From contig OZ316895.1 in assembly GCA_973895155.1 (NCBI GenBank), forward strand, positions 17,298,001 to 17,362,000: a stretch of DNA of 64,000 nucleotides, read 5' to 3'. Each line of letters starts with the position of its first letter. The first letter of the stretch is position 1. The translations under genes and the position numbers were made by a program. Below are positions 44,643 through 58,109 of the stretch, piece by piece. The notes below the pieces were generated by a model. It did no database searches and had not been told where the DNA came from. It worked only from the letters and a program-made list of their open reading frames with translations. Origin of the DNA: Marsupella aquatica (lineage: Eukaryota > Marchantiophyta).

Positions 44643-46260
44643 CTAAACTTTCGAAGAGAATTCCTGAGTTATTAGCTGGAGATTATTCAGTTTTAGGACC
44701 CAGACCACATATCCAGTCAGTCAATGATACAGACTCTTGGAAGTATTTCAGATAGCCAGAGGTGAAACGTTACGCTTAAAAACGCTTGAAGTAGTTTTCA
44801 TATCACAGTTGTTATCCTCCAGTGGCATGCTAGGTGACTTGACGTTGGGTCCACTAGGAGCCTTCAATTCTTACGTGGTCTGATGAGAAATCAAGGGGCT
44901 GCAGTCTTACGGACTCCGACGTGGATTCGAAAACTGTCCTGATGAGAAAGTGGCCAATTAGCTCAATTCGGACTCAATGTTTTCGATATCGGATTCCGAT
45001 TATTGGATGGATGGTAAGACATGCTTATCACCCATCATATTTCCCAATTTAGAGGAAAGACACTGGAATTTTGCCGAAAAGGTAATATTTTTAGCCATTG
45101 TCATGATCTGAACCGTCTTTGAGCAGTCCACTTCTTCAGACCCGCGAAGAAATTTTAATATGGCGAACTTAGGAGCATGGATGTTGGGTGGATGGTTACA
45201 TATGCTTATCACCCGATCATATTTCCCTTCTTTGAAGGACGGACACAAGAATTTTGCACAAATGTAACATTTATTGTCATGATCGCTACCCGTCTTTAAG
45301 TAGCCCACTGCTTCAGACCTGGAAAGGAATTTAAATGTGGAACTTAGCTCGACCGGAATTCGCCGTTCATGACTTCTCTCAAATCTGGTAAATGAAGTGG
45401 ACCAATGCAGAGGAACTGGTCTTTCACTTCGAAGAGGCAAACTCACATTTGGTTTTGCGACTAGTCCGTCCATTACTTACTCCCCTCCTAGAACAGAAAA
45501 TTCACTGCTCTTTGTTCAGATTCGTCAAAATCGAGAAAGTAGAAAATGCAGTTCCAACAACTGAGAATTAAGCGAGCCCTCGCGAGAGTTTTGTAACTGA
45601 ATATTGGACACCTGGGTTGAAGCATAAACGAACCCGACTTTCAGAAGAGTTTTCCGAGATGTATTGGAGAAAAGTAATTGATACGGAGTACACGGTATGA
45701 TCAGTCTGTTGTTGACAGGAAACAGTTGACATTAAAGTCAGTTCCCCAAATTCCGAAACGACTGCAATGCGGTCTGCCATCATATCTTTGCTGGTCTACC
45801 TAGAAGTAAATCGTACCGATCAAAGGTAGGTAGGTTATGTCTGGTCAAATATCGCTTCCAAGGGTCGGCAATACACTATGCCTCTCTTCTCAACTTATTT
45901 ACAAGATGTGTGGACAAATGTTGACTTTCATCACAAATATAGATGAATCTTCCCACTATGAACTACTGCAGTCAGTGCTACTTTTTCTGACTTCCTCTCT
46001 AACTCACCTCAGTTGCAGTGTAATTCCTCCTTTGGGCACATACACGTTTGTCCGGCCTTAGTCGCTGTGCTTCTCGTTTGGCATACACTAAACATGTCAG
46101 CGCAAGATAGCAATCAATGCGTTTTCTTAGAGGTCACCAGGAATGAATCCTCTCTTTCCAAATAGAATCCGGAGAGTACTGTTTGCATATTCTCAATTGC
46201 TCCCGATTAATAGACTCGAAAATTCTGCTTTCGGGCTACAATCCGAGTCAATCTTGGAGC
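44643..46260. other. Spacer containing a ~181-bp tandem duplication
   Basis: The segment with atgcttatcaccc at 45021 and 45202 is duplicated with about 181-bp spacing (45010-45350), including catatttcccttt, gaattttgc, tgtcatgatc and cttcagacc. A minus-strand frame of 157 codons runs through both copies but shows no recognised domain, so I treat it as non-coding. Confidence 0.55.
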
Positions 46261-47477
46261 TTAAGACCATAAAGTTGTGATAACGAGAAATACCAAAACT
46301 GCCAGTCCAAAACATGCCCCCACTAGAACGTTGAAAGCCTGCAACAAAATAAAAGAAACAAGAGGTGATATCTTCAGAGAAGCTACTGATTGTAATTACC
46401 TTACTTTTCCGAGACAAACTACTGGGCATGCTTCGGAACAAACGAGAAGATTTGGGCTGAACAAAAATAGTCCAAGAAAACTGTAACGATGTGGGACTAC
46501 AGATTTTGAGAAGAGGAACAAAGAAAAGTTGACATAAACGGCTGTTAAGCACTCGAAACGATTGGAATAAGATCTCGCGTATGAACTTCCAAGGAAGAAA
46601 TTTCTCAGGAAGAGGATAAGTCAGAGCTGAGCCAATTCGCGAAACACTGGTACTTACTGTTGCTCTCGACTTGAAGTTGAAGCGTTGGGTGTACCAATCC
46701 AACCCTCGGTCAACCAATGGAGCTAAACTGAGTGCCCTGGATTAAGAAATGTGATCATGCTTAATTCTGTCCAAAGAAGAGACCAAATTCTGTCAAACTA
46801 CGAAAACCACACAAAACAAACCAATGAATACACCCCCAGATGGCGGTCTGCTTATTTGACGAAACAACTATTGTGAGCATACCCTGCTGCTCGTAAGAGC
46901 TTTGTCACTTGGCTGCCAGCCCACACTGCTGCAAACACTTTCAAAAACCTGCAAACCAAATAATACCGTGGACTTGAGGAATGCCTGGCTCTGGCTAATG
47001 ACACAACTTCAATGACTTAATTACGACTAGTAGTTGCTAAACACAGGAAAGTATCACATTCATAGAGGCATCATGAAACTCTGTCAGATCAGGACATTAC
47101 CGTTGGGCTGCAGGACCAAAACCAAGACCACCCGCAGAAGGGGACACATAGAACCTGGAGACCACACAAGAACTGAATTTCATGCACAACGGAATCGGTT
47201 CTTTCCAGATTGACGGAGATTAAACTATTACTGAGCATATTAAAATAAAGCTTCACAGGAACCTCAATTTCTTTGTTACTTCAAGTCACAAAGAGGAGAT
47301 ACGCAGAAAAACTGCAGATTACGGCTTACATGAAATTACTAAAAAACCTAGTACTAAGAAGGTACCAAATACTATCCTTACCAGACGAACAAGAACGCCC
47401 CAAGATAATAGACAGTGTTGAGTAGGCCGTACGAAAGTACTCCCGCAACTCCATACCTTCTCAGATTGTTGACCATC
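46261..47477 (-). CDS. Conserved multi-helix membrane protein, probably plastid; 5' exon(s) not found
   Basis: Five exons, 47477-47382, 47154-47101, 46948-46883, 46736-46658 and 46338-46261, have GT-AG borders and phases that match at every junction, ending LVITTLWS and TAA. The joined protein has three hydrophobic segments: GVLSYGLLNTVYYLGAFLFV, VFAAVWAGSQVTKLLRAAGA and LVGACFGLAVLVFLVITTLW. Between them are short loops such as YVSPSAGGLGFGPAAQR and PLVDRGLDWYTQRFNFKS. I recall plant homologues annotated only as plastid-predicted transmembrane proteins, so no function is given. The first exon listed starts with one base of a split codon, so at least one upstream exon, presumably encoding the transit peptide, must lie between 47.5 and about 50.4 kb. 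I could not place it. Confidence 0.75.
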
Positions 47478-50400
47478 CTGGAGAGAAGAAACCAAAGAAA
47501 ACATTCAATTTTCAGTTCCTAAACTCCTCAACAGTCAATTTGAAGGTCGTTCAATCTCCTCCTCTACATATTAAGGTGAAAGATGAGAAAATTACCTACA
47601 TTATCACTTAAATGCAGTGACTAGAAAAAGTAATAAACATGGGAAAAGAATTCCTTGCCCACGTCGTAGTCCGAACTATAGTTAAAGGCAAGTAGCCTAC
47701 GAGACCTAATGAAGCTTCATCAATTAAGCAACCAGTAAATTCTGATCCACATTAAAACAATTCAAATGTAGAGCAGATCCAGTTTATAAGGAATCATCAC
47801 TCTGGATTAAGTTCCCAAGACAATGACTAAGGCGCTATTTCATCAGCAGAATGGGTTCCTGAGAAATATACTCTTCTCTTTGGGCAGATCTTCTTGCCAC
47901 TGCATTTCTTAACCATTGAAACAGACCATCTGTACATCAGGGCACAAATATTCACAACGGGGTCAAGCAAGCACATGGTTTTTCCCAATCCCTATCGAAT
48001 GTGACGTAGAGGGCAGAGACTAAAGTAAATCTAAACCAAGAAGGTGAATGATTGTCCGACTGACACTGTTGTGTCTTGTCATCCAAGACAGAGCCTCGAT
48101 ATTCAACTCTATTTTGACATTAAGCACTGTGCCCAAGGTACGCGGGACTGAAGGAAGGATTGAATGAAATATACGGAGACACTGACGGAAGACCAGTTTT
48201 TGAAGGGAGAACAAATGATAGATACTACTAATTAAGTGCTCTCACAAACCAATTAAATAACCAACCGAGCAGACGACGGGCTCACACTTAACAATGTCCT
48301 GATTTCAACCGGTCTAAAAGAGAGTGAAAATTGGCGTGAGGCGCGTTTTGGAGTCCACGGACCCATATTGGCTAAGGGCTACTTACTACAAAGGATCAAG
48401 ATTGTGAAAACGGAATAGACACATACAAAGCCTATAAAGCAAACGCAAGGTATTGCATTAAGTAACTGTTGCATTGCTGGTATGAAAGGGACAAAATACC
48501 TCTACTTGGGGGATGATCTTTCGTTGTTTGTTCACTTCCACCCTCGGCGCCGTCCTACAAAGCAAACCGAAAATCCATTTAGACTACGGCTGCCCATGAT
48601 CTACTTGATGACATGCAATATCCATCAGCTTAACCTTGCTGGATGGTTGGGCATCGCTAGGCAGGGTAGTAGCAGGTAAAGCGAGCATGCCCTTTGTTAT
48701 ATCATTTCGTGTCACTTATAGTGGGCACTATCACAGACTGTACTCAAACCTAGCCCCAAGGACGTTCTGTAGACAAGTAGAACCTGGTCTCCTTTGGCAT
48801 GCATACGGTCTACAAAGCCAAGCCCCTCACCTGCCGAACAGACGTTCCTTGTAATTGTATGAATGAATACCCCTACTTGATAACCACTATGGTGACTTTG
48901 CGAGTCGGTACCTTACAGGCAAAAGACTCGGGCTGTCACCGACTGGCGCCCTGATCTTGAAAAGAGGCATGACTGGCATCAGACTAGACCCCCATCTTGC
49001 TCTCGAAATAAACTGAACTAATGAGCAGCCATATTTACGATCAAGAGTCTTCGGTCTTAAGCCCATAAGTGACAGCGTCGGCCAGCCATGCAATCCAACC
49101 CCGTGAACCTGCATAATTAGACACCACGCCATACATTACTCGCCCCCCTTTCAATCTAATTTATCCATTTTGTGTCAATCTAAAGTTCTTCATTAACTCT
49201 TACCATTCCAAAAGAAGCAGCGGAGACTAATTTGCTACGGCATAGAGCTAAAACCTTACAATACCAGTCTGTCAACAGTATAAAAAAGTCTGAAATCGAG
49301 GCCAAAATCTAGTAAATGTACGCAGAATTGGATTCCAAATCTGTATTGGCAAACAAGATAGTACAAGGCAGAGAACAAAATTTAACGATCATTACACCTC
49401 CATAATGGAGTGTTTCAAGGTTCTTGCAGTTAGAGATCTTCTGGCCCGTTTCTGAATGCGGTTTATGAAGCAGTCTAGCGCAAGGACATGACCCCAGCAA
49501 ATCATGGGTGCGTTACATAATGAGATCCTTTTCTGTGAACACTGTACCGTAAATGTTGAGATTACAAGTCAGGATCCCTTGCGAGTTGCACAATCGAGGC
49601 AACTCTTCAAAGGTCGAGTTGTGATTATAGATACTATGCCTCCAAAGCTAGGTTTTACTAAACCAGTGGTTACCACCGTACATCGGCAGTCTAACTTATG
49701 ATCAAAATTCTTTGGTTTGACCCAAGGATCAAGGCCTTAACAAAGGGCAAGGTCTGAAGCAGAGGAGGTACAACAGGCCGAGCTGCGGGATAGCTAGTTC
49801 AGTCACTAGACTTCCTGGAATTAGCACTCTTCCAAAAGGCAGCTTCAAAATGTAACGAGCAAGACTTCAAGCAGATCAAAGGACAGAAGGAAATCCTGCA
49901 TTGATAAGAAAACCTGCTGGTCTCACGATGCTACCCTCGACTTGTGACAGACCACCTTATTTCCAACCGAGATCTCAAAAGCAATCTAGAAATCTAGGAT
50001 ACATAGGCCATCTCAGAGTTCGGTCAAAACCCATTTAGAAGGCACGAAATCCAAAACCGCTACGCAGAATTCCGGAAAGAAATAGATACCTCTGAGCATA
50101 ACACTGGTGAGGAGGCGCGTTGTTGTGAAGTCGAGGACAATGCTGTGGTGCACAACGCCATATCTACAGATAAAAAGGTAACGCACCAGAAAATTTACCA
50201 AAGTTCTCTCTCTTCTTTCCTTCCTTCCTCCTCTCCAACTTCGTTCCCGGATTACGCTCCTTCAGGTCATCGCCAGTTCATTCAACAGCGAACACCCTGT
50301 GTATTCTCTCCAACTCACGAAGACCGATGTCATTGATTGAACTTCACTCCTGTGCGCCTTTCCTCCAAAATTCTCACTTATCCATCGCTGACGGTTTCAC

Positions 50401-50510
50401 CAGCGTCTGAATTGGAAGTAACAAATGGATACTTCCACCAATTTGACATGAGCCGACAAGAGTAGTACAAGCACAAAAATTTTGCCTTTCCGCATGAAAT
50501 CGAGCTGTAC
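47478..50510. other. Upstream region of the membrane-protein gene, exon content unresolved
   Basis: It probably contains the missing 5' exon(s) and a long intron. One weak minus-strand exon candidate lies near 48494-48561 (acceptor tttgtag, then a 55-base open stretch), but its phase does not fit the next exon. No other gene was recognised. Confidence 0.35.
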
Positions 50511-51165
50511 AAGATTTCGGTCATGGCAAAGAGGAAAGTTTGTTTTACTGAATCGATGATTTCAAATTGATGAGCGGATTTGAACATTTGTGGGTTTTGG
50601 GCGCGGTTCCAAGGGGGGCTTCCACGTGGTCGCCCTTGCCCTCAATCTTGTTAATTGAAAGTATTGCACTCCATAAGAGGGATTTGCTTGATCAGACCCC
50701 AAAATGAGTTGCCTTACTTGATGAGATCCCTCAAGTTTTGGGTACATTGATTCAGGGTCAATCAAGGGTCTCGATTACTCAGGGGTCCTATCAAGTCTTG
50801 TTAATTGAAAGTATTGCACTCCATTAGAGGGATTTGCTTGATCAGACCCCAAAATGAGTTGCCTTACTGGATGAAATCCCTCGAGTTTTGGGTACATTGA
50901 TTCAGGGTCAATCAAGGGTTTCGATTACTCAGGGGTCCTATCAAGCAACACATTTCATTTTGGGGTCTTATCAAGCAAATCACTCCAGTCCACTAAGGTA
51001 GGCCACTGAAGATTTCGGTCATGGCAAAGAGGAAAGTTCTGAGCTTATGAAAAGAAGATCGATGATTTCATATTGATGAGCGGATTTGAACATTTGTGGG
51101 TTTGGGCGTGGTACCAAGGGGAGCTTCCACGTGGTCGCCCTTGCCCTCAGTCTTGTTAATTTGAA
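50511..51165. repeat. Nested duplications: 150-bp tandem pair inside a ~499-bp direct duplication
   Basis: A 150-bp unit (tcttgttaattgaaagtatt ... aggggtcctatcaag) occurs at 50646-50795 and 50796-50945 with few changes. Flanking it, a block beginning aagatttcggtcatggcaaa and running through cttccacgtggtcgcccttg occurs at about 50511-50660 and again at about 51010-51160. Confidence 0.88.
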
Positions 51166-53845
51166 AGTATTGTAATCCACTAACGTAGGCTACTGGACTT
51201 TTATTCATCTCGATCAATAAGAGTGTTGTCTATACTAACTAGCCCTCTGCTATTTGCATGGCATAGAAGATGACATAAAAAAAATGCAAGCAAAATAACA
51301 ACTTAGTTGACACATCTTATGAGTTGTTGTGGCCATTTTGCTGTTGTGGTCATGTTGTTGTTATGTTTATCCAGTCAATGTTCATGTGTTGCACAACTGT
51401 AAGTGCGACCATGTTTTTGTGAGGGCCATATGGTGGTTGCCTCCATGTTTTTGTTGCAAAAGTGATAGGGGTGAATGCAAGTCTCTCTTGCTCCCTGATT
51501 TAAAGAGAGTAACTATATAATGTGCTCTGCAGGCACATGATATTGGCACTTTAAGGCTCACACTGGTCTGCTCCACTTGTAATTTGCTCTCCTACTGTAC
51601 ATTACAAGAAAGTTGGATAAGTGTGCCATTTGGGGCCAACCAGGGTGCAAGCCCTGCCATATGGCCCTACAACATTTCTGGCCACAGTTCTATTTTGCTT
51701 CTGACCCTCAATTCATGGGCATGCCATGAGAAAAACAAGTACAGAAAAGCACATTTCTGTCAATGCTCTGTTGAATAGATACCCAGTATAAACATGTTAC
51801 AAGCTGCTTCAAGCACAAAATTTCATTTTGATGGCCCCAAACTGATCAGTTGGGGAGGAATATCTATCCATCTGTTCTAGGTGTTGGTCATTTGTACGGA
51901 GGAGTTCCCCAAAATCACGGATAAGAGATATATGTATATAGTAATGCCCTCTATCCACAGCATTGTAGACTATAATGTCCCCAAGGGTTTAGGCTCAAAG
52001 TTTGAGGGCTATTGTTGCCCATCATTTCCGGCACATGGAGTTAATACACTTTAATCCTTGAAAGATTTCTCACTCCTACTAGTTTTTATTATGTCTTTCC
52101 TTTCTACACAATATAATACACTCAATTTGAATGCTTCACTTCATGGTAAACATACAATTGCCCTTGAGCATGTCATGTGTATTCTTCCATAAAGTTCACA
52201 AATATACAAAGAGAAAAATCTTGTACGGTTCCATATGTAGTCCCTGAACCAGGAAGGAGTCCATTCACTCTGTTCTGATCATGGGAGTGAGAGTACTAGT
52301 ACACATGATGACATAAGTATACGATGTGATAGCTGCCATTATTGTCAGAGACTCAAGATACCATGTCACCAGGAGTAGCATCATATGCTGTCACCCCACA
52401 ATGGTGTTACTGATTGGCAGGGGGTTGATCTGGTCTTTTCTTAGGGAGACGTTGCAATCTTTGGAATGTGATCATTGTTGATATTACTAGTAGAACCATG
52501 TGACAATGGCTGCCCATGTACCTGGCCAAGGTAGCCGGGCTTAGGGAGGAGACATATGCTGTTCACTACACTGGGGACCTGTTCCACCTTATTTTGACCA
52601 TTTCCTGCACACTTGTGTGGTCTGTTGTGTAGAGCAGAGGCCTTTTCTTCCAGTTTCTCCCCACAATGCATTTTTAGATAACAAGAGTCCGGTGCACTAC
52701 AGAGGGCTCATGCACACATTATACTTTGTAGTGCCGAGGCTGTTGGTTTTAGGGCCTCTAGTCAAACTGCTCTTCATGACCTTCTTATGTGGTTTACTCT
52801 AGAGCTTTCCCACAATTTTCAGTTTGTCGCCCTGAGTAGGCATAAGGTTTTAGTTTACAACAGTAGGGGGGCTCTAGCTTGGGGCTCTTGGGATTTTTGG
52901 CTCATTGGTCTCCCAAGGGTCCTTCCCTGGTTTGCTTCCCTTTACCCTGTCTCCTCTTTGGGATGTGCATGCTGGATTGGCACCTTTCTTTTCTTGGCAC
53001 TGATAATATATAACATCCTCAGGGTAAAATAATAATGTAATAACAATAATAAATAAATAAATTTATATAAAATCCTCAGTCTCACAGAGTGGGCCAGAAA
53101 GGAGAGCAAATGAATAATTTCCTTGACCAGCGAAAGCCTTACCCAAGTCACGGGAAAGTAACAAAGAATTACATTGATAGTCCCGGCCTACTTTCCTCCT
53201 ATCACAGTAGGCAGAGAAAGAGACAAGGACGCTCCTTCTTTCCAATCGTAGCCCCAATCGCGAAAAGAAACGTCATCATGAAAGCTTCGATAAGGCAATG
53301 TTCCCAGGACCATCGATAATCCGAATCTTGCGGCCCACACGTCGTCAAGGACCGAGAAAATCTAGCAGCGTGGTAAAGAAAGGGGAGGAAAGGGAAGGAA
53401 ATTCCGCAGTAACGATATCCTCCCCCTCCAAGAAGCACAATCGATATGATTGCAGCCAATGGGCGGGCCGGGCATGCTAAGGCCCAATGACCGCGCATGC
53501 TGTTAATGGGACGTAAGCCAATCCCAGCAAGCAGCATGTACCTACGGATATTGCTCTCCCTACTGCTCTCTATCCGGGATCTGGGACCGGTCTCGAGCTC
53601 GGTCCGTCAGGAACTAGCTATCCCACAGAGATTTTTCTGAGCCTCGGACCGGTCGCATTCTCAATACGGGGGATACGGGAGGGGAGGAGATCTAAATCCG
53701 GGCTGGTAACGAGGGGCGAGTTCTTCCGGCCTATCAAGCAAAAGGCGAGAGCAGGATCTCCGGAAAGAGATCGAGCAGAAGGGGAGTGTGGAGAAGGAGC
53801 GGCGGGCATACTCTCCTGAGCATTTTGCTTTCAGATTCTGATTTG
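51166..53845. other. Intergenic DNA, no gene recognised
   Basis: AT-rich to about 53050, then GC-richer toward the sigma-factor gene. Open frames are short and without family similarity. The last 300-400 bases probably include that gene's promoter. Confidence 0.4.
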
Positions 53846-54005
53846 GCTCATGAATTTGCGGTGTTTCGAACTCAGCTGGAGCAGAGGGAGAGAAAGAGCT
53901 GACCACCTTTCGTTGGGCTTCTACATGAGTTTCGGTGCTTCCAAATCAGCTGGAGCGAGAGAGAGTGAGAGTCCGTCACCGTTTGGTGGGCTCTGTACAT
54001 TTTGC
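53846..54005. repeat. Imperfect ~79-bp tandem duplication in the sigma-factor leader
   Basis: Two consecutive units share 'catgaatttgcggtg / catgagtttcggtgc', 'tcagctggagc', 'gagagaaag' and 'tttggtgggct'. The copies are at about 53848-53925 and 53926-54000. Confidence 0.6.
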
Positions 54006-54226
54006 AGTGGCTTGTGTAGAAGAGTGAGAGAAAGGGGCCTTGTGGATTTTGCTGCATAGATTGCCTGGCAAGGCGACGGATCTGTGTGGCATGTGCCGAG
54101 CTTGGGCCAGTTTTGGGTGATGCTGGAATGGACTGGGCAGAGGTCTAATTGGTGAAGACCAGGGAGGATTCGAGAGGGTTGGTCTGGTGCAATTTATTTG
54201 AGAGTGTGCTGCTGCAGTGAGACGAA

Positions 54227-57200
54227 ATGGCCATGGCAGCGCTGTCGGGGTTTCACGTGGTGATGAGTAAGAAGCAGCAGCTGTTTTCGGGGTGGAAGAA
54301 CTGTTCTGATTTTCAAGAGGCCGTTTTAGTACTAGGAAGAGGGGGTGATGCATTAGGTGGTCAGTGCGGGAGACAAATATTGTGCATGGCACCAGCAGCA
54401 TCACCAGCAGCGGTGATTTCATCCGGGAAGAAGGAAGGGGCAAGGAACAGCAGTGGAAAGAAGAAGGCGGGATCACCGAAAGGAGGGGCTTCGAAGGGCG
54501 GGGCCAGTAGAGGAGAGCCGGTGATGGCATTTAGAGATCAGGTCGCAGGGTGCGCTTTAGCCTCTGTCACGCTTGAACGAGTTTCTTCCACAATAGGTGG
54601 AGCTGTCTTGGATGATGTGGTCACGTTGTCTTCCCTGGGACGAGAGTTGTCACCCGCTGGAGACTCAGCTTCTTCCTCGGAGCGCTCTCGCCTCGAGTTA
54701 CAATGGACGGCGTTCCTCCGCGATAGGATCGATGCGGAACCCGAAGATTTCCTCTCATCTCTTCTCAGGAGAGGGCCAAAGAACGACGTAAGTGACGAAG
54801 ACGAGAATGCAGCTTTAGCTTCTTCCAGCAGCAGTCAGCAGTTGCTGGGGGAGAAGAAAGTCGTGAGCTCTGGCAGGCCGAAAGCTCGTTTACGGCGTCT
54901 AGATGCGAGACGGAAGAGAATGTCCACTGCTGCGGAGCCGCCACCTCTAGGAGCATTTACTATATTTCCACGTAAGAGGGCCGATGGCAAGAGTGATCAC
55001 AAAAAGGTCGAAGGGGTGCAAGGCTATGTGTCGACTTACATGAGGGAAATCACCAAAATTGACAGACTGACCGGCGACGAGGAAGTGATGCTCTCGAAAA
55101 TAATCAGAATTGGCTACTTGATGAAAGAAGAAAGAAAGCAGTAAGCCTTTGTGACATCCTGGGCTATTCTCACTTACTTGTTGCTCTGCAATCCGAGAAT
55201 TCAAGGAATCTGGATATTACTTTGTTACTTATTCCAAAAACTATTAATAAACAATCGAGTTGGTCACAAAAGTTTTATAGCTGGAGGAAATGACGAATTA
55301 TCGTGTCTCAACGATCTGTGTGCTACGATTCATTGTTCGCCAAATATGTTCGAGGATGAATGCTTGTCACTTTCAGCTTAAATTGCAGATTTGTATATAA
55401 TGAAAAAAATTCATTGCACATCTGTGGCTGGAGGTCTTTCTCTGCTGATGCTTGTTTACTCTTCAGGTTAGAGAGACAAGTTGGACACGAGCTGACTAAA
55501 CAGCAATGGGCCAATCATCTTCACTCGACAGTGGCAGAATTGGAGGCAAAGCTGCATGAAGCTGAGCTTGCTAGAGATCGAATGGTGATGGCGAATTTGA
55601 GACTGGTGGTATCGGTTGTGAAACAGTACAATTGTGAAGGACTCGAAGTCTCAGATCTCATTCAGGTTTGCTTTTTTGCCTTTCTAAGTTCCTCCGTGAT
55701 TCATGTTTTTTCTTTTGCAGTTGTATGGTTGGTTGAATGGCTCCGAGCGTTTGTTGCTCTCATTCATATGTCTACTGCGGGAATTTTATCTTGCCGAATT
55801 TTCCGTGATACGCCCATTTGGGAAAGCAGCAATGCCCCCGAGATCTTATCATGGTTTTTTTTCAACATGTCTTTTCAGGAAGGCTCCATTGGTCTTTTGA
55901 AGGGAGTTGAGAAGTTTGACCATACCAGAGGGTATAAGCTGTCTACATATGTTCATTGGTGGATCCGCCAGGTACGGAGATTGTAGATTCTCTGATAGCG
56001 GAGTTTTGCTCATTCTACATAAGATAGTCGTACTCATTTCATGCACTGTTTTGCCTCTTCTTTACTGATTATTTTAAATACCCGTTCGTCGTCTAAGTGA
56101 ACCTTGCTTGTTCTACAGGGAGTGACGAGGGCAATTGCGGACCACTCGAGGACTGTGAGGTTGCCTGTACATGTTCACGATGCTCTGGGCCGCATCCGTA
56201 GAGCCAAAACTAGAATGCTTCTAGATGGCGACGACGCAACTGTCGAGGTGAGGATTCACTCATGGCCTTTTCTAAATTTGTGACTTGTAATGTGATGCTC
56301 TCTGGTGAATGCTAATGCGTTGTTGAAAGCACGATTTACTCACGTCCAGCTTATATATGATACAACCTTCCAAGTACCTATGTCGCAATGCTTTCTAGTT
56401 TTGTTATGTTTCTTATTTTATTGCCTGTGAAGCAATCTAATCTTGGTATCGGAAGACTACTTCCAGAGATTTTTACCAACCACCTTGGAGCCAAGTCTTC
56501 GCCTTTATTTGTGTCATCTTTCTAATGAGACATTCTTGTATGCAGAGTCTTGGCGAGGTCCTCAACCTTACTTCTAGCCAGATCTTGAATGCACTGAAGG
56601 TAATCTTGTCGACAATTTGTCAATTATTCATGTCCAGCTTTCTGTCAGCGTCAAGTTACCCTAGAGGTAATCATTCTGCCCTAGCCTGAAATTTAAATGG
56701 TTGGTATGATGGCAGGTCCCCAAGAGACCGAAGTCGCTTGACATGCAAATTGGCTTTCAGAGAAATTTTCTCAGGGGCGACTGTGAGACGTTTCATAGCG
56801 TGAGTACCTTTTATCGTGTGATTCGCGTCCTTTCTTGGAGTGTAATTGGCCTGATAATGAATTATGCAAAGAGAAATTCTTGGAGTGGAAATGGCCGTCC
56901 ACGTTGTAGTCAATCTCAACTAATGCTCACAAGTGGTGCCTGTTATTCTCTTGGCAGTTGGTTCCTGATGAACATACTGAGAATCAGCCTTGGACCATGG
57001 TCGAGAGAGCACAACTGAAGGTACTTCGAAGCCCCATGCGACAATGTGGTCTGCAAATGCCGAAGCGAGTCTGAAATTATTTGTGGTCATAGACGGAGCA
57101 AAATTTAGCAGTTAGGGAAGAGATTTCAAAAGATTTTTCTCTGAGAATGATGGCTCGGTATGAAGTTTAGAACTACACAGGTGAATTCGGGAAGAACACT

Positions 57201-58109
57201 CGGAAGCCCTTAATATCTCAGGTACCGAGCAGTTGTATAGTATCGCTACTATCAATACAAAAAATGTAGTGTTACCTTGGGGATCACAATACATTCGTGG
57301 AATTTAACATCACGTAGGACCCAAAGGGAGGCACTTTCATTTTGAAATGCTTATAACCTGAGTGATCCGTACTGATGACAGTGAGCGACGTGTGACCAGC
57401 AGTCTTTTGAATTAGCTCGTCTTCCAGAAAGTCCAGTTCAATAGATATTACTTCTTACAAATGCTTGGAAAATTGGACATTGCAAAGTTTGAAGTTGCGC
57501 AGTCATGAAGTCTTTCTTAGATGCTCTTTTAGTCAACACAGTTGGAATTCTAATCTGACATCTCATGCCAACACAGGGGGACGTTGAGAAGATTCTTAAT
57601 ACACATTTAGGATCAAGGGAACGGGAAATTATCAAGATGCATTTTGGCGTCGATACACCAGATGGTTATCCGATGTCTCTCGAGAACATTAGCCATAGGT
57701 CAGTCAGGCTTATCGATATGCCGTGATGTCTGAATTCAACGTGGTGTTCTTGTAGTCATAAAATTTAAGTAGCATATTCTTATCTTATCCGCTCTTTGCT
57801 TGTAACATAGGTACGACATTTTTTTGGAATAGCTTACCTGCTGCTGGCTTAAGTGAATTGTCTGAACGATGCTGAATATGACCGTCAGCTATATCTGGCA
57901 GAAGTCCAGCTTCGCATTGGAGGTCTATATGAGTTTGTTTGTTCGTGATTGTGCTTGAGCAACACCGAATTTGACACTGAGAGTCTTTGACATATACTTG
58001 CAGGTATGGAATATCAAGAGAGCGGGTGAGACAGTTGGAGCGAGCTGCCAAGCAAAAGTTGCAAACAAGCCGGAATGGTTTAGATAAGTATTGTCGCATG
58101 TTAATATAG
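54227..58109 (+). CDS. Plastid RNA polymerase sigma-70 factor
   Basis: The product confers promoter recognition on the plastid-encoded bacterial-type RNA polymerase. Nine exons, 54227-55140, 55467-55665, 55879-55971, 56119-56247, 56546-56599, 56716-56799, 56958-57020, 57577-57698 and 58004-58109, join in phase to 587 codons plus TAG. An N-terminal transit-like region and a Ser/Lys-rich linker fill about 1-260. Region 1.2 is about 264-304 ([20 protein letters not shown]). Region 2 spans about 337-415 with [50 protein letters not shown] and [16 protein letters not shown]. Region 3 is divergent. Region 4 includes [15 protein letters not shown] and the helix-turn-helix [20 protein letters not shown]. 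The RQLE wording and the C-terminus are closest to what I recall of SIG1-type factors, but I do not assign a number. The first in-frame ATG was chosen. Confidence 0.93.

Noticed and set aside
45000-45473. 157-codon minus-strand frame
   Set aside because: It runs through a 181-bp tandem duplication. The two translated halves resemble each other only because the DNA is duplicated; no domain or splice support.
53976-54530. 184-codon minus-strand frame
   Set aside because: It overlaps the sigma-factor leader and first exon in antisense and shows only Ser/Pro-rich composition.
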